Shown: positions 23,023 through 35,241 of the stretch, piece by piece
Numbering within the stretch: the first letter of the stretch is position 1
How the letters are laid out: each line of letters opens with the position of its first letter
NCBI GenBank assembly: GCA_000310025.1
Contig: FN649728.1
Coordinates: 5,440,761-5,504,760, forward strand
Direction of reading: 5' to 3'
DNA: 64,000 nucleotides
Source of the DNA: Ectocarpus siliculosus
Lineage: Eukaryota; Sar; Phaeophyceae; Ectocarpales; Ectocarpaceae
Program-made: the position numbers and the translations under genes
Notes under the pieces: model-generated
Databases searched by the model: none
Told to the model about the DNA's origin: nothing
What the model saw: only the letters and a program-made list of their open reading frames with translations

Positions 23023-26000
23023 TTAGAGGAGCATGCCGCCGAAAGCCATGGCAGCAACCACCACGCCGACGCAGGCGGACCCACCCGTGGGGAGCCTGGT
23101 CATGGACACGGCACCGTTGCCCTCGGCCGTGGCGTCCGCGTCGTCGGTGGCTGAGGGAACGGGGGTCGCCTCGACGCCGTCCGCTGAGTCGATGACTCCA
23201 TCACCTGGTCAGACAAAAGAGCGGGGTCACCACGACGTGGAGGGTCAGAGAGTAGAAAAAAGCGGCTGCGACAAACACTAAAATACCAAGAGCAAAAAAA
23301 AAGCAGGGACCGTTGGTGTAGGACGGGCGGCTTCCCGTGTTGTTAACACCAACAAGGCGCTAAGCACCCCATGGCCACACATCAAACAGGCAGCCAAGAG
23401 ACTATACCCGGGATGTCAGTAGGTGCCGGGGGAGGCACCACCTCTCGAGCCCCGTCTTGCTGTCGAGTCTCGAGAAGATGAGGGGGGTGCCGACAACAAC
23501 GACAAGAGAAAATCACCAAAAAGGCTATGCAAAAAAAGACAAAAGACAGCGTTTAACGCGAGGGAGGTTCTTCGACCTTCGACCTAGAAGCTGTCTCCTC
23601 CCTTGCGTTCCTCTCCTCTCCTCTCCTCCACTCTCACCGTTAGTGTCCGCCGGCGACGACGTCTCTCTGACGGGCGACGGGGTGGGCGCGTCGGTTACGT
23701 CGCCGATGTCGCGGGTGCCGTCCGCGGCCCCGCCCGGGGTAGGGGAGGCGGTGGTGGTGGCGGGAGTAGGAGCGGCGGTGGTGGCGGCGGGAGTAGGAGC
23801 GGCGGTGGGGGAAGCGGAAAGGACCACCACCTCATCCATCGAATCGACCACCCCTTCGCTTAAAATGTGAGGAGAGGCCAACGACGGGGGGGGGGGGGAG
23901 GGCGGTGAGGACGAGTCAGCCACGTGCAAGGACGCAGGGTTGTCGGCTCGAACAAAGCTTCGCAGTCGGTGAGCTTGTCGCGTGAGATGAGGGAAGCGAC
24001 AGATGTGAGCATGCCTCCCGTAACAGCATCAACACGGAATAGTTGAGCTCCACGGCTACACGCAGGCGAACATGCTTTCGGTGTGCACCTTACCGTTTGT
24101 GTCGCCCACGATCCCGGTGTCCGCGGAGTTGACCAGCCCGTCACCTGGCGTCGGCAGCATCGTACCGACGAACGGACGGACGGACGCGAAGGGAGGGAGA
24201 TATAGCTCAGGATATATGGATACTAGATACTATGATAGGACGCCAAGAACCACAGATCAAGGTCGTCCATAAACACACGTACCCGCCTGCATGCCTGCTT
24301 GCTCAACGCTCTAGACGTGAGGACAAGGAACGGGGTGAAACACCAGAAAACGGCACACCGACTGATGCCCAGGTAACAAAAAAGGCGATGTACCGCCGGA
24401 CAGAGAGAGACGCTCAAGAAGGCTCTAGATTTCAGTTCACAAGAATTGAACATTCCACATGATTAATTGACTGCGGGAATACAGGGTCTGCCTAACCGCG
24501 CATGTCGTAGGGGTGGCGGTGGAGCTCAGGGAGAGCTTTTCCTTTAGTGCCACGTCTGACCTGGCCTCTACAACAAGAGCACAGAAACAAGAGCACAACA
24601 AGAACCGAAGACAGTCACCTTCACATGCCGGGCCAAAAAATCAACATGTACTACTACAACGTGCTTGCCGCTCATTTTTTCTTGCTGCGGTCCAATCAAC
24701 GACACGGCTCAATACAAAAAACACACAAAATAGATTTTTTTGGGTTCAATTCTGGGTACTTCTATCTACTGTACTCTGCCAGCATGTAGCACACAAAGAG
24801 AGACCCACCGTTCACGTCAAGTAGCTGGGTAGGCGCCTGAGTGAACTGGAACTCCCGGGTCCCCGCGAGAGGGGCTTCCGTGGTGGCGACGGCTCCCGGG
24901 GCCACGGTGGTTCCGGGCGCGGCCACCGGCGGGAAGGTCGGGGCGGCCATGGGGGCGTCCGTGTAGGTGCCGTTGAGCATGATGCAAGGGGCCACGACGC
25001 CCACGTCGCAGTCGACCCCCGTGGTCAGGATGGTGGAAGAGCAGCAGCTGAGTTTTCACATTTGATTGTTGTTTGTATTCGGGTTTGTTGCACCGGCCAG
25101 GGAGAGGAGAGGACAGTCGACAGGCAGGCAGGGGGGGGGGGGGGGGGGGGGGGGCCCCCCCTTTTTAAAAATTTTCCACCCCTTTTTGAAGGGGGGGGGG
25201 GGGGGGGGGGGGGGAAAAAAAAACCCCTTTCCCGCAACAAAAAAATGGGGGCGGTGCTCTTAAAAAAAAATTTCCCCCAATTTCCCACCCCCACCCCGGG
25301 GGGGGGGGGGGGGGGGGGGGCCCCCCTTTTTTTTACGTGGGGGTGCGCCCCCCTATTTTTTTTNNNNNNNNNNNNNNNNNNNNNNNNNNNNNNNNNNNNN
25401 NNNNNNNNNNNNNNNNNNNNNNNNNNNNNNNNNNNNNNNNNNNNNNNNNNNNNNNNNNNNNNNGGGGGGGGGGGGGGGGGGGGGTGCAACATGACACCGT
25501 TCCGTGCAGACAGAGATGGTGCAGCGGTCTCGGTAACGAGATCTGCTCCGAAGTTGCGACACTACACCGCAGGGAGTGGGTGAGGAGGGGAGCCCCTCCT
25601 TATTGTACCCTGTTGTCGCGCACCACTTACTCTTCGGCTCCGTTGGTGCCGACGATAGAGCCGCAGCCTTCGCCTCCGCAGACACCGTTGCACTCCTCAG
25701 CGCAGCAGACGCTGCCATCCTGGACGCCGGCAATGCCGTTGGGGCACGTGGAGGCAACGAAGTCTGCGATGCGAGAGAGAGAGCGCGCCAAACAAACGAC
25801 GGGTTAAAATAGAGGGCAAACAAACAAGGATACAACCAGCGACCACAAACAGAAACCGTCAGGGCGAAGAAAAATCGTCGAGGACACCAACGAACACAGA
25901 GCACGAGCCGTAGGTCAACGCTGGCTGGCTTCTATACTACATATCTCAATTCGGCAAGGGATTCTTAGTGCGGGAAAGCGGAGGGGGCTGTTGGGCTCGG

Positions 26001-29000
26001 GGTGGGCCGTTGGGGGAGAAATCAGCTCGGCAAACACCGCACACACACAAGACAGAGAGAGGGATCCAGATCGAGATATCGAGAGATAGAAGATCAAGAG
26101 ATAGACAGAGGGAGCTAGAGAGACGGCCAACACATCTGTGACGTCTCTTCTCTTCTTTCGCTGAATCTGCTCTGTGGCACGTACCCCCGCTTCTCCGTTT
26201 ACGGGCAGGCACTATTTACTCGGACCCTTGGCTTACCGGGGGGGTCCATGACGCAGGGGGCCGCGTTCGTGACGGTGCACAGGTCGTTGACAATGGCAAT
26301 CTTCGCGCGAGCGAAAACGACAGGCGCGTTGTGGACGGACGGAGCGATGGATTGATGGGCGCACGAAAGAACACGGATAAGGGACCGGAAAGGACGGTGT
26401 TGTACTGGATGATTTCGCGTGGTCGCAGAAGAGGAAACCGAATACTTGAGAAAATTCTTGGCGCCGAACGGGCTGCTGCTTCGTTTCTGCTCTAGGTCGT
26501 CACCACAACACTATCAACACCCCGACGCCCTCCCATGATAGCGTGCCCGCCCGCCCGCCCGCCCGCCCGCTTTTCTCTTCTACCCCTTCCTTACTCCAGC
26601 TTCTCACGGCCCTATCTCTCCTCCCTTTCTCGGACCCGCGGTCAAGCTGCAAACACCGCGAGTGCACACAGCAACGACGCCTCACGCTGGCAACACGTAC
26701 GTACCTCCTCGGAGCAGCAGTCCAGGCCGGTCAGGCCGGTGACGTCACCACAGCCATCGCCGCCGCACAAGCCGCACGCGGCGTCACAGCTTCACCACGT
26801 TGACGAAAACGCGCACGCAAGCGAGCGAGAGGGCGAGGACGCCGCCAGACGTCAGAAAAAAAAAAAAAGGTAAACGGAGAAGCGAAGAGCGGGCTTTGTT
26901 TCTTGGGAGGTGGGGCGGGTGGACCGGTGGACGGCAGATGCCGGATAGTGTGCCTGCCTTGTTGAAAAGAGAGATGAGCAGGCGGGGCACGGTGGTCTCA
27001 AACGGGTAGGAGTGGTGAGCAAGCCGGAGTGGATCTAGCCGGCGACTCGCTGTCGGCGGCACATACCGTAATATCCTCTGAATGGTCCCCGGGAGGACAT
27101 CTATCTTCCTTGCCCACAACGATATCCCCGGGGCTATCTCTACGGTAGGGGGGACATACAAAAAAAAAAACACCCGGGGACAAATTTCCCCGGACAGATC
27201 TACTAAAAACACACACACAACCACAAGAGTTTGGTGTTTTCAACCGCGCAAAGACTGACGTCTTTTCATTGGTCAGCCGGTTAGCGCCGTCGATGCAAAC
27301 AATAAAAACACACACACACACCACCCTCACACACACAAGTACCTCACCTCCGAAGCTCCACGATGTCTGGTCTAAACACCATCTACGAACAACAAGAACT
27401 CTGGTTCGGTTGCACCGATTTCGGAGAACGATGTTTGTACCATCACGCGACATTATTGCTAAACGCGCGGACGGAGCCCGTGAACGTCGGACCTTGTTCC
27501 GACGGCATTCAACAAAACACACCAACCGATTTCCATGCACTCCTCCACCGGGGACGCGTTTTCTATGCGCAAAACGCCCCCGGGAACACGTTTTTTATTA
27601 GCAGAAAAATATGTCCTCGGGAAGATTTCTACGGTAGGGGGGAGATCTTTATAAAAAAAAAAAAAATGTCCCCGGAGATAACTGCAGCGTTTTTGTGCCC
27701 ATTTCGGCCACATTGGGGGGGGGGGGGGGGCAATTCAGAAAATATTACGGTATAGCAACGTCACCTTCCCCCCCTAAAAAATACACGCCGCTGTGGTTAT
27801 TGTTTGGGTTCCGCATCTGTTTTGGCTATGGTTGGGGACGCTCTTCATGAAAAAAGCACGCACTACACATCCACACGTACCAGATAAGGTTGACCGGGTC
27901 CTCAATTCCGACGATGCCGTTGCTGCAAGTAGTCGAGTTGTCCGCTTCGGCTGCGAAAAAAAAAAAAAAAAAAAGTGCCAAACAGAAAAAAACATCAGAG
28001 TCACAACATGCACAGGTCTAATGCACAGCGCGAATACAGCAGTACCACCAACTGGACATTGGCTGCAGCTAGATAGAATACATGCCTTGCTCATCCCAAA
28101 ATCCATCGCACAAATATGCAGCATGCGGCACTAGGTACATTTACATAACTGGAAAATAGCATGGACTACTTCCTGCTCATCACCTTCCCATGCGCAAAAA
28201 ATGAACTACACGACACGTCGAGATGCAAGTCTACATACTTCGTACGAAGAATTTTGTATGGGACTCTGACCTGCCCATCACCTTCCCATGCGCGAAGAAT
28301 TTTTGCCCAAACACGCCACAAGGTTAGTGTACACACGAAGGATGGACCCCTTCCTGTGCATCACCTTCCCATGAGCGAAAAATCATTGCACAAATACTTA
28401 CGTCTCGATGAGGACCCCTTTCTTTCTCCTCATCACCTTCCGACGCGCGCAAAGAACGAAAACACTTACCGGCTCCCACGACGCAGGGGGCGGAAACCGT
28501 GTCGGAGCAGACAGCCCCGGACTCGATGATGAGGTTGGAACAGCACTGGGTGGCGTCCACCCCGGCGAGGGACCCGCAGCCCTCGCCGCCGCAGGAGTCG
28601 CCGCACACCAGGGGGCAGCACACGTCCGTGTCGGGGTCCTGTACCCCTGTCTGACCGTTTTCGCAGACCGAGTCGTTCGAGGCGGCGGCTGCGCATCAAG
28701 AGCGGGGACGGGGGCGGGGTGGAGAAAGAGAGGAACCGTCAAGTCGAATCTTGCGTACGCAGGACGTTGTCGCTCTCCACGTTGTGTGGGCGTATTGTAA
28801 GGTATTATCCCTGTCGGTGTGACTGCAACGAGATTCGAACCCGCGCCCAACACGTCAGAAGGGCGCGAGGAAACCTCACTCAGCTTCAAATGTGTATGTG
28901 CCGCCAAAGAAAGAACACAACAAAAAGTGGCCATGGCGGCGGATTCCGCAAGCAACCCACGCCTCGAGCAGGGCTTACCGGTCGTGATGATGCACGGCGC

Positions 29001-30493
29001 AGCCATAGAAACTTCGCAAAGGGTTCCGGACTCTATGATCTCGGTCGCGCAGCAGTCGGCCGACGTGAGGCTAGACGTGTTGGCCGGGGTGCAACCGACG
29101 CCGCCGCAGAGTCCGCATTCCTCCACACAGCTTCGCGTACGTACGCGATGTTTTTTGCACGCCAGGCGATGCATGCGTGGGAGTTTGGATACAACGTTAA
29201 TTCACTTACAGGCGTAGGGATGCGCACACGGGAGGACGCACTGGGGCAGACAAGACTCCAGAGGATTTACCAACACAATTAAAATAAAAAAAATAGAGAG
29301 AAGCGAGGGAAACAAGAGCAACTGGCCAAGCAGCACCAGCAGATGCTACGATTCGCATCACATTGAGCACGGCACCCACCCACCCTCCGTGCGACAAACG
29401 ATACGCACACCACCCCGTACTACCAGCACTCGTCTACCGATCAGCCTTTCGGCTCGCGCTGGGGTCTTCCACACGGGGAGTTTTCCGTGCACGCTTGGTG
29501 AGGCACACGACCGTGGGTTTGGCGACGACTGACGACGCCATCGCCGACGACAAACACTGCAGGACTCCCGTACACTGCTCTACACGCACCAGGCGTCCAG
29601 GCTGGTCGACTGGATACCCTCGAGTCCGTTGCTGCACACGGCTCCTGTTGTGATCGTCACCGTCGTTGTTGTAGAGAAGGCAAGAGTAGTCCCAGACGTG
29701 CCAAAAGTCAAGACGACATCGGAAGGTGGTGAGGAGAATACAGTATTCCACGGGTTGCTGTCATGGTTTCGCTAGACAAGCCATGATCGCAACCATCAGC
29801 AATATTTTGGTACCAGGTAGAAAACAACACAACAAACACAGGTACAGCCGCCGTGGACATATATAGGCGGAGGGTTGGGGGGGGGAGGCCCAAGCACAAA
29901 ATTCTGTCTCACTGTCCAACCGATGCTGTTTGCAATAACGGCCACGTTGCTGCAGGTTGTCGTCAACCTGGAGAATGACACGGATACGAAGACTGTCAAG
30001 TGTTCGAGGAAACGAGTGTCACAATACAGAAAGTAGTATTTTAGTACAGCTGTTTCCCCCCGCACCACATACATATGAATAGTAGTTCAGACTCCGACGA
30101 CCAAAGAGGCCAATCAAATAAATTAAACAGCCAAGTAAAATCTTTTCATGTGCCCTCCAGTCCTCGTCACCTCAGAAAAACCGGAATTACAGGTACATCT
30201 AGGTTACAGTATCGTAATTTTCCTTGTTGAAAGTCAACACCAACACCAAAACAGCCACGGAAACTTCAGTAAGGTTGATATAGATCCATCCACAACCGAA
30301 CTCAAGTGTAAGGACGGCCTGCGCTTCTGGTAAATGTGCACACACTACTGGTGGTATCATTTTTTATTCGAACTCAACTCTACTGCTGTTGTAGCGGATG
30401 AGCAGCCGTCTCACCTGCGGGAGTCATGGTGCCCACGAGAAGCGCGATGGCCACGCACACCAGAGCGGTGAAGCTCGTCGCCTTGCCCAACAT
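23023..30493 (-). CDS. Secreted Cys-rich modular surface protein (12 exons)
   Basis: Probable extracellular protein of about 516 residues; function unknown. Exons in transcript order: 30493–30415, 29644–29590, 29130–28979, 28688–28470, 27950–27881, 26789–26705, 26300–26237, 25763–25631, 25047–24809, 24144–24094, 23858–23638, 23204–23023. Exon 1 encodes a signal peptide (MLGKATSF, then a hydrophobic stretch ending GTMTPA). Four modules of about 65 residues follow, each with ten cysteines: C-x-NG, then CC, C, CGGxGC, CC, C and (A/S)APC or VAPC. A Thr/Pro-rich stalk comes next, with three acidic segments of the type GDGxxxSAD or DTN that could bind calcium. The C-terminus is a hydrophobic tail (about GSACVGVVVAAMAFGG) suited to a GPI anchor or membrane span. 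Intron phases agree at all junctions except into the exon at 23858, which is off by one base. An assembly gap lies in intron 8. I recognise no named family. Confidence 0.85.
23638..23858 (-). other. Thr/Pro-rich stalk exon with uncertain 5' border
   Basis: Exon 11 of the Cys-rich gene: low-complexity PTxAATTAAP-like repeats flanked by acidic segments. The only AG near its 5' end leaves one base before the frame, whereas the previous exon (24144–24094) ends needing two. Either a micro-exon, an unusual acceptor one base earlier, or a sequence error in the G-rich neighbourhood (a long G run is at 23886–23899) would explain it. Confidence 0.6.
25130..25485. other. Assembly gap with homopolymer junk flanks
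   Basis: Exactly 100 N (25364–25463) flanked by blocks of pure G, C, A and T, mostly 6–25 bases long. This pattern is typical of low-quality read ends around an unsized gap, not of real DNA. It falls in an intron of the Cys-rich gene (between 25047 and 25631), so no coding sequence appears to be lost. Confidence 0.9.
27090..27760. repeat. Dispersed short repeat, two copies, in Cys-rich gene intron
   Basis: Two related segments near 27090–27200 and 27590–27690 share TCTACGGTAGGGGGGA, then an A-run, then CCCCGG. They lie in the intron between exons 5 and 6. They may be remnants of a small non-autonomous mobile element; no clear terminal repeats or target duplications were found. Confidence 0.5.
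28178..28469. repeat. Four-copy intronic repeat next to the exon 4 donor
   Basis: The block CATCACCTTCCCATGCGC recurs at 28178, 28276 and 28359, with a shortened copy at 28431, spaced 72–98 bases apart. The array abuts the 5' splice site of exon 4 (GTAAGT, 28464–28469), and a second GTAAGT on the minus strand near 28396–28401 lies at the matching place in the neighbouring unit. The array therefore appears to have copied a donor-like site. Confidence 0.75.
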
Positions 30494-33400
30494 GATGACG
30501 ACAAGGGGTGGTCGGTCTGAGGGCGTGTGGAGAAAAAAAAAACTGCAGGGAGGAGGGCCAAGAGCAGCAGCAGTAACGGTCCGGGGAACGGATCACGTAA
30601 AACTTTGAGAAAACGAGAATTATTTCCACTGTTGGACAGAAATGAACTGATTGAAGAAATCGCAGCGAAAACGATCACGGTGACGGGTGCAAGGGGGGGT
30701 TGGCGGCGAGGCCAGGACCACAAGGTGGCAGCTTTTTATCCCTCGTGAGCAGACAAAGGGGAACCAGTACTCTTGCTTCCCAAGACAAACGTGTACTGGA
30801 AAATGCTGGGAAAAACATGTTTTCTTCTAGTGGACACGCAAGGCGCTTGCAGCAGTTGTGCGAGTTCCTCGGATTCCTTCATGAAGCAAGGCAAAATATG
30901 TCTCGAAACACCCGGGTGAGGTGTGTTGTGATTACCACGGCGGCTTTCGAAGAACACTCTCAAGTGCGCAGCAGCAGCGAACTACTTTATTTAATGATTG
31001 GCTTCCGTGTTCCAGGGGAAGGCCAACTGGCATTTTTTCATTTTTTAGTCAGTGTGTTTTTATTATTCCTTAAAAATATCAAACGGAAAAAACGCCGGGA
31101 GGCGGAGGAACAACAGAGTACAGCAGTACGTAGATGCCCCAACACCACACCGCTCACGCATGACTGACAGGTTGTGAAAATCTGCCGAGGCCGATCAGAG
31201 CCAGGCAGTTGCAGCAGCAGCCTCGACGACACGCATACCCCTTGCACAGAAATAGCAAAGGGGGAAGGTGTCTAGCTAGCGCGGAGAGGTGGGGTAGTCA
31301 GAAGTTGGGGTGATGAAGTAAGTGATGAAGAGGCAGCAGGCTGCCTTTTTCCGAAGTTCTGACCCAAGTTCGAACCGAGGAGCGCGTGTCAGCTTCCCAC
31401 ACATTTCAACTTCGTTAAACGTTGTTTGGGACGGAGCATCAACACAACAACGGTGACACAACAGGGGCTGCCTGGAAGCATGGAGTAGTCAACTGCACGG
31501 CTCTCATCCCTCGTAGCGACCCTATCTACCTCGACCTCGATTGCCCCACCACAAGGCAACAGGCAGGTTTGTCAGCAGCTTGATGCTCTGGCGCTGCAAG
31601 CAAAAAAAAAAAACTCTTCTCTTCTCCCCTGTCGGCGCGCTCCTCGTGAAACGGGCGGCCACCGTCGTTTGCTTTTCGCCAAAGAAAACGTGAAGCAACA
31701 TGAGCCTGCTGCTGTATTCAAGAGCACACGCTGGCCCGACCAAGCTCGGTTGGCGCTGCCCTGCTATCATGAGCGCGCAACCGGGGAACGTGTGCCCCGT
31801 GTTCAACAGCTGCTAGTCTATGAGGTGTTGAGTGAGAAATTTCAGCGCTTGCACCTCGCTCTCTTGTACTGCTGTACGTACAAAAGAACATCCCCTGCTC
31901 GTCGCGCCCTTCATTGATGCGATGCTGCCGGAGACAACGGCAGCCCCTAGTAGTATCATACCTGCCGTGCGACATCTATGTAGCCCATCACATAGCCAGG
32001 CAGCTCCAACCTGTGAGCTCGACATTTTCTGAGGACAACAGAACGCGCCCTTTAGCGCCAACGTTCTTTGGCGTGGGCGAGGCTGTGCAAATCCGACATT
32101 TTTCGAAAAAACAACTGGCCATCCAGTCACAGATGCAACAACACAACAACAACACCCCTGCCCGTAATATCAAACTCCATACTCTGCAAGTACACACGGT
32201 TCACCTGGTGCTCAGGAGTCAAGCGGTCGAGATCGATAGGACTAGAGCGCTAGGGCGGCGTCAGGTTGATTTGTTGTGTGCGCTGGGTCTCTTTCTGCTA
32301 CAAAGCAGTATCGCGCGCGCGCCTCTTCAACTTTTCAAACGAAGGCACATCTTGCTGCTCATTGGTTGGAATTTCAACGGTCCCGTGTTCTTCGGGAAAA
32401 TCGTAAAAATTCCTGTAAGGTGTGTAGCCGTGTCGACCGTTCCGGCGCTCTCGCCATCTCCCTCTCGCCACTCAACTCTCAAGCTACGGCGTAGAAAAGT
32501 AACCTGGCAGGTACAAGGCCTGACGTGCTGCGGTAGACTACGAGAGGCCCTCGTTATTCAAATGGCACCAGCAACGTGAGGTGCATGTGGTTTAAATTTT
32601 CGTCCTGTATGTAAAGTACAAGCCCGTACAAATACTACAGCAGGTGCGGTGTTCCGAGCAGGAACCAACCGCTCTTTCGTGTAGCCCAACGGGATTCAGA
32701 TTACCTTTTGGCGACATGGTATGGGTATGACCTTGAAAAGAAGGCGTTTTTATTCATATTGTCTACTCTCCATGGGCGACCTGCTGTGTCGCTTGGTAGC
32801 ACTTTTGTTCTATCATGACTTGGGGGAAACGGTACTGCAGGCATCACTTGGTTTCGGTCCCTTCCATATCACTCGAGCCCTTTTCCCTTTGGTCACCACA
32901 TGCATGCTGTTTTTTCGACATGGCGGCTGAAGCACACAGACAGCTACTTCCTTCCTGCTGTAGCTCGAGTGTTTGGAGCATCGCAAGCATCGAGCAATAG
33001 CTGCTATGAACACTTGTATGGAAATGGGATGCGGTGCATGCAGCATCGTCTATTTAGAACGCATCAGGGGAACTCCGTAGTTGCTTCTTATCCCAATGAA
33101 ATGTGTGACTGCACGAGTTGACGGGAGCACCGACCACCATGGATGTATGCAAATGCAGGCGACAGGCTTGGGCAGACTCTCATTTCGATCAAGAGTTGTA
33201 TGCATTTGCGTACCCTTGTTATTAACGAGTTACCCCCGTCTTCCAAAGGCGGTTTGCGCTTCTCTCTGTTCTTGGCCGAGGTATTGTTTGCGTCATCAGC
33301 AACACAGGTGCGTCATCAGCAAGGACGGGCGCGTATTTGGTTTCAGGGGGAAATGCTCTACTAACAAGCCTAAAAACACGATGAACACAACCCTGATTTA

Positions 33401-35241
33401 GACCGCGTCGCCGTTAGCGTCGCCTTTCGTGAGGGGTCGCGGGATGATGGGGGTTCTTCTGGTATCCACGCTGCGCCTGCACCTGCCACGCCCACGCCGC
33501 GGCCACCTTGGTCAATTTTGGTCCATCGCCTTCGTCGGTTCCCTCTTCGGGACAGCCATTCTCCGCCGCAACGCCGCCACCCCGCAACCACGCTCGCGCT
33601 GGCAGCTAGGCCCGCCCGCGCCGCCTCCTGTCGCATGTTCAGTGCTGCTTCCTGTCGCGATGCCGCATTCCTGTCGCGATGCCGCCGCCGCTTGCGGCGT
33701 CACCTTCGGCGTCGGCGTCGCCCGCTTCGGGCCGGCCAGCGCGTGTGACAACGCCACCACCGCCGCCCCCGGCGATGCTCTCGCTCACCTGGCACGTTTC
33801 GCGGCAGCTCCGCCCGCGGGTTCGAAGGCGGAGGATACGGGGGACCCCCGGCTGCAAGCCTGCTCGAGATCACAGCAGACGCCGGCTGACGTCATTGACC
33901 TCATGAGGCTCAAACAGACTCAATGCAGTATCCAGCTGGTTTTCTGTTCACTGCTGTAGAAACTTCAACGCGTCCCTTCAATTGGGACGTGCCTCAAAAG
34001 GGAAGACCTTCTATGACCCCTAAGCCTAGGCACTACGTTTAATAGGCGCGCCGAGAGACACAGCTTGGTGACGGACATGTGGCTGGTCCAAAAAACGTCT
34101 TCCAACCACTTGCCCATGCCTAGCCACTCAAACACTTTCGCCTTCAAGAATTTGGACATTCCCATCATTGTCGCGACGCCTTCGTTTGCTCTTTGGAATG
34201 ATGATTGCACTACAGTGCTGCAGTGCGCACTCTCTCTGCGGACAATCAAATGTTGCCCGTCGGCCGAGAGCCGTGTCTCGAGAAACAAAGGCGATTAGGG
34301 AGTGACGGTCCCTAGTTGATGTATGGCCTGGATGCACGGGTCGAACGCTGCCCCAGCAACAGAGTGGATGCTGAAGCCAACAGCACTTGCACTGTAGGAC
34401 ATATCTTTGTCAGAATTTCAACAGCAAACCAAATGATTGCATTTGCCCGCCTGGTTTTGTCGATCATCAGTCCACTCCTTCGCTAACGGCACCCGCGCGT
34501 TGCAATCGTCCTCTGATGCACCAGGGAAGAGCACAGCTTGGCGAGAAACCTGTACTCGAACATCATGTGCTTTCATCCCTTATCCAAGCGCATCCATCCA
34601 TACCCCTAGTCGCACAAAACAATCCTCGATAATCCCAAATTTCACCGCTACATATGCTACTCCATTTCAGTTTTTACCTAACACCCAGTCTTTTTCGTGT
34701 AATTATATGTTTACCTCGCTGAACGCGACGTTTTGAATCTATGAATTCATCTTCTCCCCTCCGCGGGGCTACACCACACTGTTCATACACGACACCGATT
34801 ATTGCTAGGACGAGCCGCAAGGTTGCATCTAGACGTTCAGGCCTGTGCTACTTGCCGAGAGAAGCAATGGCCTTGTGAAGGAGACTACTGCCCCCTCCTT
34901 TTGGTTTGTCCTAATACATGGTCAATATCACAGCACTCGAGTACCGGGATCCATGCTAAGTGCGCCCGCTCGTATGTCGCAAGTGACGCACCGCTGTGAG
35001 CGGATCACGGGTGTTATTTCGGGCACATTTGCAAGCCATGCCAGAGGCCTTGAGAGCTTCCCACGGAACGCCAAGATAAATCGACCATTTTTTGTTGACC
35101 CCTTTTCGCCCGCTCTCGGCGCGAAGGCCACCGTTTGAATCAACAGGAAAATGCTCACTCGACCAAGGGCAACCACAGAGGGAGACGCATGTTGCCTACT
35201 GGTTTGAAAGCGCAATGCGGCAACACACCTCAAGGGTGATT
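30494..35241. other. Long interval without a supported gene
   Basis: Between the start of the Cys-rich gene and the end of the first GBP gene. The 33420–33900 stretch is strikingly GC- and CpG-rich and opens long Ala-rich frames on both strands (for example 33429–33959 plus), as GC-rich DNA does by chance. At 33965–34288 the minus strand has a complete 107-codon frame (see separate entry). The remainder shows only short frames. Confidence 0.45.
33965..34288 (-). CDS. Unassigned 107-codon open frame
   Basis: A complete frame from ATG to stop reading like a folded protein (includes MGMSKFLKAKVFEWLGMGKW). No known domain is recognised and no splice partners were found. The antisense strand is also open over most of the same stretch, so the coding strand cannot be settled from sequence alone. 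It may be a fragment of a repetitive element. Confidence 0.25.
   Translation of the reverse strand: MFLETRLSADGQHLIVRRESAHCSTVVQSSFQRANEGVATMMGMSKFLKAKVFEWLGMGKWLEDVFWTSHMSVTKLCLSARLLNVVPRLRGHRRSSLLRHVPIEGTR

Noticed and set aside
22921-24272. Plus-strand Gly/Thr/Pro-rich frames
   Set aside because: They are antisense shadows of the C-terminal exons of the Cys-rich gene.
25062-25583. Gly/Pro-rich frames through the gap
   Set aside because: They are made of homopolymers and N.
33429-33959. 176-codon Ala-rich frame as a gene
   Set aside because: The stretch is very GC-rich and both strands are open; there is no start context or domain.
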